In this document: in pieces, positions 23,371-29,839 of the stretch
How positions within the stretch are numbered: position 1 is the first letter of the stretch
Layout: the number at the start of each line of letters is the position of its first letter
NCBI GenBank assembly: GCA_963805605.1
Contig: CAWDUX010000001.1
Coordinates: 682,001-746,000 of the forward strand
Source: Actinocatenispora sp963805605
GTDB lineage: Bacteria; Actinomycetota; Actinomycetes; Mycobacteriales; Micromonosporaceae
DNA length: 64,000 bases
Direction: 5' to 3'
Made by a program: the position numbers and the translations under genes
The notes under the pieces: model-generated
Database searches by the model: none
Told to the model about the DNA's origin: nothing
Seen by the model: only the letters and a program-made list of their open reading frames with translations

Positions 23371-24558
23371 TCAATCGGGGAGCATCGGCATGCTCTGGTG
23401 GGTGTCGCGGCCGAGCAAGGTGGCCCGGGTGAGCGCGCCGGCACCGAACCGGTCGCGTACCGCGTCGAGCGCGGTGTCCAGTTCGACGCCGCGCAACCGA
23501 TCCAACGGCAGCTCGAGCTGCTCGTGTCCATTGTGGAGGTTTTCGACCGCGGCACCGATGAGGGTCAGGCCACGACTGCTGATCGTGGGCTGGGCCGCGG
23601 CGAGCAGTTCGCGGGCCGCGTCCAACAGGACCTGGGTACGGGCGGTGGCCTGCGGCAGTGTGCGCGACCGGGTGGCCTTCGAGTAGTCGCCGAAGCGCAG
23701 CCGCAGCGTTACGGTCCGCCCGACCCGCCCGGCGCCGCGCATCCGCCGGGCGACGCGTTCCACCAGCGCGGCGAGTGATGCGTCGATGTCGACGGCCGAC
23801 CGCCTCGATGGTCCGAGTGCGTGCTGGGCACCGACCGAACGGCGACGGTGCCCGACCTGTACCGACCGGGGGTCGCGATTGTGCGCCAGGGCGTGCAGGT
23901 GTCGCCCAGCTGCCTGGCCGAGCATCGACACCAGATCGGACTCGCGCAGCGCGGCGACCTGACCGACGGTGGTGATCCGCAGCGCGGTCAACCGGTCGGC
24001 GGTCACCGGCCCCACGCCCCACAACCGGCGTACCGGCAGCGGATGCAGGAACGCCAGTTCGCTGTCCGCGGGCACTACCAGCAGTCCGTCCGGTTTGATG
24101 ACGCCGCTGGCCACCTTCGCCAGGAACTTGGTGCGGGCCACGCCCACGGTGATGGGCAGACCGACCTGCTCGCGTACCTCGCGGCGCAACCTCACCGCGA
24201 TCGCTTCCGGTGTACCTCGGATCCGGCGCAGCCCGGCGACCTGGAGGAACGCCTCGTCGATCGACAGCGGCTCGACCACCGGTGTGGTGTTGCGGAACAC
24301 CTCGAACACCGCCCGGCTGGCTTTCGTGTACGCCGACATCCGCGGTGCGACCACGACCGCGTCCGGACACAACGCCCGGGCCTGCCGACCACCCATCGCG
24401 GTACGCACCCCGCGCGCCCGGGCCTCGTAGCTGGCGGCCAGTACGACGCCGCCGCCGACGATCACCGGTCGGCCCCGCAGGCGTGGGTCGTCGCGCTGCT
24501 CGACCGACGCGTAGAACGCGTCCAGATCGGCATGCAGAATCGTCGCCTCACCGCCCAC
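23371..24558 (-). CDS. dinB: DNA polymerase IV (Y-family translesion polymerase)
   Basis: About 395 residues from GTG 24558 (402 if ATG 24579 is used). Y-family features: ILHADLDAFYASVEQRDDP (first metal-binding Asp and steric gate region), YEARARGVRTAMGGRQA, VEPLSIDEAFLQVAG (catalytic S-I-D-E), GVARTKFLAKVASG, the helix-hairpin-helix LWGVGPVTADRL and a little-finger domain (VTLRLRFGDYSKATRS). It copies past damaged bases. No clear beta-clamp motif stands out except the C-terminal EQLELPL, a good clamp-binding candidate. A near-perfect LexA box overlaps the upstream ATG, so the shorter start, or a leaderless transcript, is plausible. An IS605 remnant lies directly downstream. Confidence 0.94.
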   Translation of the reverse strand: MGGEATILHADLDAFYASVEQRDDPRLRGRPVIVGGGVVLAASYEARARGVRTAMGGRQARALCPDAVVVAPRMSAYTKASRAVFEVFRNTTPVVEPLSIDEAFLQVAGLRRIRGTPEAIAVRLRREVREQVGLPITVGVARTKFLAKVASGVIKPDGLLVVPADSELAFLHPLPVRRLWGVGPVTADRLTALRITTVGQVAALRESDLVSMLGQAAGRHLHALAHNRDPRSVQVGHRRRSVGAQHALGPSRRSAVDIDASLAALVERVARRMRGAGRVGRTVTLRLRFGDYSKATRSRTLPQATARTQVLLDAARELLAAAQPTISSRGLTLIGAAVENLHNGHEQLELPLDRLRGVELDTALDAVRDRFGAGALTRATLLGRDTHQSMPMLPD

Positions 24559-24569
24559 GACCAGTATTT

Positions 24570-24585
24570 TCGCACACATGTTCGA
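24570..24585. promoter_or_regulatory. Candidate LexA (SOS) box at the dinB start
   Basis: TCGCAC-ACAT-GTTCGA matches the actinobacterial LexA consensus TCGAAC-N4-GTTCGA at 11 of 12 defined positions. It covers the most upstream possible dinB ATG (24577-24579), so LexA bound there would block transcription or a leaderless start. Confidence 0.7.
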
Positions 24586-24669
24586 AATTGACGATGCTGT
24601 CGCTCGCGGCGGCGGGCGGGCGGAGAGCGGGCGAGCGGGTGGCGGGCGGGGGTCGAGCCGCCAGGCGGG

Positions 24670-24978
24670 TCAGGCGGGGAGCTCGCCCCGGGACAGCTGG
24701 CCGGCGACGGTACGCAGCTCGGCCTCGTTGGGGTTGAAGCGGGCGGCGATGTCGGGGTGCAGTCCGTCCGCGATGCCGGCCCGCAGCTTGTCGTACACCT
24801 CGTCGACCGGTCGGCCCTTCGCGTCATCGGCCAGCCGGGAGATCGCGGCCTGCAGGGCGGAGGTCAGTTGTTCCTCCAGCGGACCCCGCAGTTCGTCCTC
24901 GATGGTGCCGGGTTCGGTCTTCAGGGTGATGCTCGGCTCGGACGCCGGCGCTGCGTCTGCTGGTGTCGGTGCGTCCAT
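24670..24978 (-). CDS. Hypothetical protein, small acidic helical
   Basis: About 102 residues from ATG 24978 (a GTG at 24996 is also possible). The N-terminus is Ala/Pro-rich and disordered-looking. The body (IEDELRGPLEEQLTSALQAA, DEVYDKLRAGIADGLHPDIA) is helical and acidic, and NPNEAELRTVAGQLSRGEL closes the protein. I do not recognise a family. There is no signal or membrane segment. It stands alone between dinB and the lanthipeptide regulator, with no good Shine-Dalgarno sequence visible. Confidence 0.6.
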   Translation of the reverse strand: MDAPTPADAAPASEPSITLKTEPGTIEDELRGPLEEQLTSALQAAISRLADDAKGRPVDEVYDKLRAGIADGLHPDIAARFNPNEAELRTVAGQLSRGELPA

Positions 24979-24996
24979 GTCGTATGTGTACACCAC

Positions 24997-25577
24997 GTCG
25001 GGGCGGCCCGCCGTCGGGTTCGCGAGTTTGCGGAGCGAGCGATCCTGCCGGTACGCGTTGGGCGGTCCGGCCGCGCCCTGCCGTGTGACGACCGTCGCTC
25101 CGCGGTGCGTGCGGACCGGAGCGGCCTTAACTTATGTCCGGTTAACCAGCCGAAAGAGAACTCTGGACATTCGAGTTCCCGATGTAGGCAGTCTCTCGGC
25201 AATAGTGATGTGAATACCAGACAGAAGGCTGATTCTCACCGCTACGTAACGCAGGGGAGACTAGTAGTATCCCTGTGAGCGTTCGGGCACGATCGGCGAT
25301 GTTGCTGACCTAAGGAGTATCTACGCAGGTAGGCCACCTGATGTGAACCCAGCTGAATGAAGGTGGCACGGCGGGCGCCTCCGCCCGCAACGTTCGACCG
25401 TCAGGTTTCGGGAAGGAACCCGACACCGGATGGGGACACCGGTGTGCCGACACCGCGTCCATGGCACCGTCGGGCCCGCGCCCGTCATCCCCCAGGCAGA
25501 CCCGCCTCCCCCCGGATGACGGACGTGTGTGCCCGACTCCCACCGGGCCCAGGGGCCCAAGCCAACGAGGAGGTCGG
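24997..25577. promoter_or_regulatory. Long upstream region of the ram-type regulator
   Basis: About 580 bases without a convincing gene. The 25125-25320 part is clearly AT-richer than the neighbourhood and probably holds promoters; GGTTAACC (25139-25146) and CAGGG/CCCTG (25252-25256 with 25271-25275) are the only inverted repeats that stand out. A 74-codon frame (25357-25581) overlapping the regulator start has poor coding character and no ribosome site, so I treat it as leader sequence. Confidence 0.4.
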
Positions 25578-26174
25578 GTGATCCGGCTGCTGCTCGCGCA
25601 GCGCAACAAGCTGCTGTGCGCCCTGCTGGCCACCTTCCTGTCCCACGAGGACGACTTCACCGTCGTCGGTGAACTCGGCGGAGACGAGAGCCTGGCCACA
25701 AGCATCCGGCGCAGCCATCCCGACGTGGTGGTGATGGACTTCGACCTGCTCGACCGCCACCCACTGAGCACTCGACGGGCCGGCAACCGCTGCTGTCGCT
25801 ATCTCGTGCTGATGGATCACCAGGATTCGATGGAACTGCGCCGATCGCAGGACAGCAGGCTGGGTTTCCTGCCCAGCGAGGTCCGGCCGCAGGAGGTGGT
25901 CGATGCGATCCGCCGCCTCGTCGGTGGTGAACGGGTACTGCATCCGGATCTGGCCGTCGCCGCCCTGACCGCCCGCAACAGCCCGCTGACCCCCCGGGAG
26001 GCGGAGGTACTGGCGATCGCAGCACACGGCGCGCCCGTACGGGAGATCGCCGACAAGCTGAGCCTGAGCGCGGGCACCGTACGTAACTACCTATCCCGTG
26101 GAATCGGCAAGCTCAGCGCCCGTACCCGCATCGAGGCGATCCGGATCGCCCGGGAGGCCGGCTGGATCCGGTGA
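25578..26174 (+). CDS. ramR: LuxR-type response regulator of the SapB-like lanthipeptide cluster
   Basis: A 198-residue regulator starting at GTG 25578 behind a GAGGAGG ribosome site. An N-terminal receiver-like domain (VIRLLLAQRNKLLCALLATF, DVVVMDFDLLDRH) is followed by a LuxR helix-turn-helix (SPLTPREAEVLAIAAHGAPV, DKLSLSAGTVRNYLSRGI). This is the architecture and size of RamR/AmfR, the orphan activator of SapB genes in Streptomyces. No partner kinase is adjacent. It is convergent with the transporter gene of the cluster and overlaps it by 84 bases. Likely binding sites are direct repeats upstream of ramC (32561-32613). Confidence 0.85.
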   Translation: MIRLLLAQRNKLLCALLATFLSHEDDFTVVGELGGDESLATSIRRSHPDVVVMDFDLLDRHPLSTRRAGNRCCRYLVLMDHQDSMELRRSQDSRLGFLPSEVRPQEVVDAIRRLVGGERVLHPDLAVAALTARNSPLTPREAEVLAIAAHGAPVREIADKLSLSAGTVRNYLSRGIGKLSARTRIEAIRIAREAGWIR

Positions 26175-27944
26175 CGCGGCCACGGTCGAGGAGACGGTCT
26201 GGTCCGACTCGACGCTCCAGTGACCGATCAGCTCACCGTAGAGCGGCACCCCGGCCAGCAGACTGTCATGGTCGCCGACGACGGCGCGTCGACCGTCCAG
26301 GATGAGGATGCGTCGGGCCCGCAGCGCTGAACTGAGCCGGTGTGCGATCACCACCAACGACGTGCCTTCCCGTGCGGCGAAGGCCAGTTCGACGCGGCGT
26401 TCGGTCTCGGGGCTCAAGTGGCAGGTCGCCTCGTCGAGTACCACGATCCGGGCCTCGGCCAGGTAGGCGCGCACCAACGCGAGCAGCTGCCGTTCCCCCG
26501 CGGACAGTTCGGTGGGGCGAACCCGGGCGTCCAGCCCGCCGACCCGCTCGACCAGTGCCGCGGCGCCCAGCGTCCGTACCGCGGTGTGTACGTACGCGTC
26601 GTCGGCCGCCGGGTTCAGGTACGTCAGGTTCTCCCGCAGCGTGCCGCCGTGCAGGTACGCCTCCTGCGGGATGAGGGTGCGGGTCGCCGCCAGCGACAAT
26701 GCCGGGTACTCGCCGGCCAGCCGACCACCGAGCAGCACCGTTCCCTGGTCGGGTGTCAACAGCCCGCACAACAGGCCGGCCAGGGTGGACTTGCCGATGC
26801 CGCTGGGCCCGATCACGGCAAGGTGGTCGCCGCTCGGCACGGTCAGGTTCAGCCGGTCCACGACCGGTTCGGCGTGCGGACCGTAGGCGAAACTGACGTC
26901 GTGCAGCACCACGTCCACCGCCGCCCGCCCGGTGTCGTGGCCCGTGACAGTGGCACGCCAGCCCCCGGACGCGCTGCCGCTGTGCGTACGGGCGGTCGGC
27001 CGCGCCGCGTCGAGGAGCCGTTCCAGGGTCACCGCGTAGCGCAGTGCGCCGGCGCCGATTCCCTGGACCACGGTACGCAGCACCGGATTGAGTCCCTGCA
27101 GGACATAGGTCAGCGCCCCGACGATCTGACCGGCGGACAGGCCACGCCGGATCAGCCACGGTGCGGCGAGCAGCACCGCGGCCAGCGGCACCCAGCTGCC
27201 CACCCCCAGGCACAGGGTGCGCAGTGAGTTCAGTCGGGCCAGCGACCGTTCCGCGCCGGCCTGCTGGTCCACCGCTTCGCCGACGAAGGCGCGGGCGTCC
27301 GCTCCGGTGCCGCTGGCCACCACGTCCCGGGCGCCGGACGCCACCAGCCCGGCGCGGGTGGCGGTGGCCTCACTGGCCCCTACATACTCGCGTTGCCTGC
27401 GCACCGAGCGTGGCACCGTCGCCAGGCACAGCGCCAGCCCGAGCAGGAACGGCGGCACCAGCAACAGTGCCAGTACCGGGGACAGTGACAGCATGCCGAG
27501 CATCGCGGCCACGCTGCCCAGCGCGAATCCGCGGATCGTGACAATCAGGCCGGCGTAGGTGTCCCGGACGATCTCGACCTGCTGGGTGAGGCGTGCCACC
27601 GCGCCGTCGTCGCCGGCCGGGCCGGTGTCCCGGGTAGCCCGGTCGATGCTCGCACCGACCACCCCGACGACCAGTTCGTCGCGGAACGGTTCGACGGTGT
27701 CGGACAGTCGGCGGAACCCCTGCCGGGCACCGATGGCGCCGATGGCGCCGACCACGGCCAGCAGGGCCAGCCAGCCGAGACCGGTGCCCGTGGCCCCGGC
27801 CAGGAACCGATCCACCGCCCGCGCCATGATCAGCCCACAGGCCGCCGTGGGTAGCGCCTCGGGCAGCGCCCAGCCGAGCAGCGCCAGGGTCCGCCGGGGT
27901 CGACGGCGCAGTGCCGCCCAGCCCGCCGCCACCACGGGTTTCAC
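26091..27944 (-). CDS. ramB: ABC transporter, permease-ATPase fusion (RamB-like)
   Basis: A 617-residue half-transporter from GTG 27944, which overlaps the stop of the preceding transporter gene (GTGA) and has a GGGAGG site. Five to six membrane helices occupy about residues 20-300 (WALPEALPTAACGLIMARAV, LALLLVPPFLLGLALCLA). The ATPase follows: Walker A GPSGIGKST, Q-loop LIPQEAYLH, signature ELSAGERQLLALVRAYL, Walker B ARIVVLDEATCHL and H-loop VIAHRLSS. With the partner at 27941-29635 it probably exports the lanthipeptide. The last 28 residues extend past the typical end and overlap the convergent ramR gene. Confidence 0.9.
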   Translation of the reverse strand: MKPVVAAGWAALRRRPRRTLALLGWALPEALPTAACGLIMARAVDRFLAGATGTGLGWLALLAVVGAIGAIGARQGFRRLSDTVEPFRDELVVGVVGASIDRATRDTGPAGDDGAVARLTQQVEIVRDTYAGLIVTIRGFALGSVAAMLGMLSLSPVLALLLVPPFLLGLALCLATVPRSVRRQREYVGASEATATRAGLVASGARDVVASGTGADARAFVGEAVDQQAGAERSLARLNSLRTLCLGVGSWVPLAAVLLAAPWLIRRGLSAGQIVGALTYVLQGLNPVLRTVVQGIGAGALRYAVTLERLLDAARPTARTHSGSASGGWRATVTGHDTGRAAVDVVLHDVSFAYGPHAEPVVDRLNLTVPSGDHLAVIGPSGIGKSTLAGLLCGLLTPDQGTVLLGGRLAGEYPALSLAATRTLIPQEAYLHGGTLRENLTYLNPAADDAYVHTAVRTLGAAALVERVGGLDARVRPTELSAGERQLLALVRAYLAEARIVVLDEATCHLSPETERRVELAFAAREGTSLVVIAHRLSSALRARRILILDGRRAVVGDHDSLLAGVPLYGELIGHWSVESDQTVSSTVAASPDPAGLPGDPDRLDAGTGAELADSTG

Positions 27945-29635
27945 GCGAAGACCTCCCGATATGCCGGATCGTCGCGCAATGTGGTGTGCCGTCCGACGGC
28001 CCGTACCCGGCCGCGGTCCAGCCACACCACCAGATCGGCGCGGGCCGCGATCGCCGGCCGGTGTGTGATGATCAACCGGGTACGCCGCGGACCGGCCAGC
28101 AACGCCCTCCCCACCTGCATCTCGGTCACCGTGTCCAGACTGGAGGTCGCATCGTCGAGGATGAGCAGCCGTCCACCGGGCCAGGTGCGGGCCAGCCCGA
28201 GCCGCTGGCGTTCACCACCCGACATCGGCGCGGCCGTCAGTGCGGTGTCCGCACCGTCAGGCAACATGGCGACGAACCGGTCCGCGGCGGCGGCCCGCAG
28301 GGCGGCGTCGACCCGGACCGGGTCACGGTTCGGTCCCAGCGCATCGGCGATCGTACGACCGACCAGGACGGGCCGCTCGAAGGCCAGCCCAACCTCGCTG
28401 CGCAGCACCTGTTCGGTCAGTGCCGGCAGGCCCACACCGTCTATCCGGACGGTACCGGCGTCCGGGTCGCGCAGCCTGCCCACCACCGCGGCCAGGGTCG
28501 ACTTGCCCGCGCCGGACGCCCCGACCACGGCGACGGTGGCGCCACCCGGCACGGTCAGGTCGACGTGGTCGAGCAGCGTCGTACCCGATTCCCGTACGGT
28601 GACGCCGGTCAGCGAGACCACCCCGGGTCCGGGTGGCAGTACCGTCGAGCCGTAGGTCAGCGGTTCGACGTCGAGTACCGCACCGACCCGCCCGACCCCG
28701 GCCCGCGCCCGCGCCACCTGCTGCAACTGGCCGACCAGCGCACCGAAGCCGGTACCCAGCGCCGCGTACTGGCTCGCCGCGAACAGCTGCCCCGCACTGA
28801 TGTGACCGGCGGCCAACGCCCAGCCGCCGGTGCCCACGACCGCGATCTGTACCAACGGCGCGACCAGCGCGGCCTGGGCGGCGGCGTTGCCCAGCACCCG
28901 CCAGCTGCGTACGCCGTGCTGGGCCAGCTCGTGCAGCGGTCTGAGTATCCGCTGCTTCTCGTGCTCCTGGGTGCCGGCCGCGGCGACGGTGCGGGCACCG
29001 GCCAGCGACTCGGTCAACCGCTGCGCGATGTCGGCCTGTGCCTGCAGGTAGCCGGATGCGGCGGCCGAGGCGTTGCGGCCAAAGGTCCGCAGCAACACGG
29101 CGACGGCCACGGTCCCCGCGCCGAAAGCCACCGCCAGCCAGGGATCCAGCCACGCCAATGCGACGAGGCTGCCGACCGGAGGCAGCCAGGCGAGCGCGGC
29201 GAGGACCAGTGCGGGTCCGGCTTGCCCGGCGTCGGCGGCCTGCGCGGTGACCCTGCCGACCAGATCACCGGTGCCGAACGCGGTGGACCGGTGCGGTGGT
29301 ACCGCCACCAGCCGGGCCAGCATCCGATGCCGAAGCCAGCGGGTCGCGGTGGCGGTCGAGCCGCCGATACCCAGCGCGATGAGTGTCTCGGCCAGGACCG
29401 CGACGGTGACCAGACCGACCGCTGTGGTGGCCCACCGCGGGAAGCTGCCGTGGGTGAGCGCGGCGTCCACGGCGCGACCGAGGGTCGCGGGGAGTAGAAG
29501 TTCGGCCGCGGTGTCCAACACCGCGGCGATGGCCAGGACCGGTAGCAGTACGCCGGCGCTGCGGGCCAGCTGTCTGAGCAGCCGACGCTGGCGGGTGTCG
29601 CCGAGGGACGTGCCGGGGGTGATCTGGTCGCTCAT
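27941..29635 (-). CDS. ramA: ABC transporter, permease-ATPase fusion (RamA-like)
   Basis: A 564-residue half-transporter from ATG 29635 with a GGAGGG site. Membrane domain about residues 25-300 (AGVLLPVLAIAAVLDTAAEL, VGLVTVAVLAETLIALGIG). ATPase with Walker A GASGAGKST, signature PMSGGERQRLGLARTW, Walker B RLLILDDATSSLD and H-loop IITHRPAI. It lies downstream of the precursor gene and beyond a strong hairpin, and its stop overlaps the next transporter start. The two proteins probably form a heterodimer that exports the modified peptide, as RamA/RamB do in the SapB system. Confidence 0.9.
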   Translation of the reverse strand: MSDQITPGTSLGDTRQRRLLRQLARSAGVLLPVLAIAAVLDTAAELLLPATLGRAVDAALTHGSFPRWATTAVGLVTVAVLAETLIALGIGGSTATATRWLRHRMLARLVAVPPHRSTAFGTGDLVGRVTAQAADAGQAGPALVLAALAWLPPVGSLVALAWLDPWLAVAFGAGTVAVAVLLRTFGRNASAAASGYLQAQADIAQRLTESLAGARTVAAAGTQEHEKQRILRPLHELAQHGVRSWRVLGNAAAQAALVAPLVQIAVVGTGGWALAAGHISAGQLFAASQYAALGTGFGALVGQLQQVARARAGVGRVGAVLDVEPLTYGSTVLPPGPGVVSLTGVTVRESGTTLLDHVDLTVPGGATVAVVGASGAGKSTLAAVVGRLRDPDAGTVRIDGVGLPALTEQVLRSEVGLAFERPVLVGRTIADALGPNRDPVRVDAALRAAAADRFVAMLPDGADTALTAAPMSGGERQRLGLARTWPGGRLLILDDATSSLDTVTEMQVGRALLAGPRRTRLIITHRPAIAARADLVVWLDRGRVRAVGRHTTLRDDPAYREVFA

Positions 29636-29652
29636 CGGCCCTCCACGATGTA

Positions 29653-29687
29653 CGGCCCCGGGACGGTCGGACACCGTCCCGGGGCCG
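29653..29687 (-). terminator. Intercistronic hairpin between ramS and the transporter genes
   Basis: A perfect 15-bp stem (29653-29667 with 29673-29687) with a 5-base CGGAC loop lies 16 bases beyond the precursor stop and 17 bases before the transporter start. It is probably a partial terminator or RNA stabiliser that makes precursor transcripts exceed transporter transcripts. Confidence 0.75.
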
Positions 29688-29703
29688 CGCCTGCGTGCTG
29701 CTA

Positions 29704-29820
29704 TTAGTTGCAGGTCACGAGGCTCAGCGAGCTGTTGCCGCACAGCAGCAGGCTGGCCCGGCTGCCGCCGCCGTCGCCGTAGTTCGCCGTCTCCATACCC
29801 TGCAGGTCGAGCAGTGCCAT
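29704..29820 (-). CDS. ramS: SapB-like class III lanthipeptide precursor (RamS/AmfS-like)
   Basis: A 38-residue peptide from ATG 29820 with an AAAGGTG ribosome site. The leader starts MALLDLQGMET and carries the LLDLQ helix that class III synthetases recognise. The core reads SRASLLLCG followed by NSSLSLVTCN. It contains two S-x2-S-x3-C units (S20/S23/C27 and S30/S33/C37), each able to form one lanthionine or labionin-type ring plus dehydroalanine. The core differs from Streptomyces coelicolor SapB at about four positions. SapB is a surface-active peptide that lets hyphae grow into the air. The gene lies 19 bases after the synthetase, as in ramCSAB. Confidence 0.93.
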   Translation of the reverse strand: MALLDLQGMETANYGDGGGSRASLLLCGNSSLSLVTCN

Positions 29821-29839
29821 TGTGGACACCTTTCTGTAA

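Noticed and set aside
25357..25581. Possible 74-residue peptide overlapping the ramR start
   Set aside because: No ribosome site, Pro/Arg-rich composition, no resemblance to a lanthipeptide precursor or known leader peptide.
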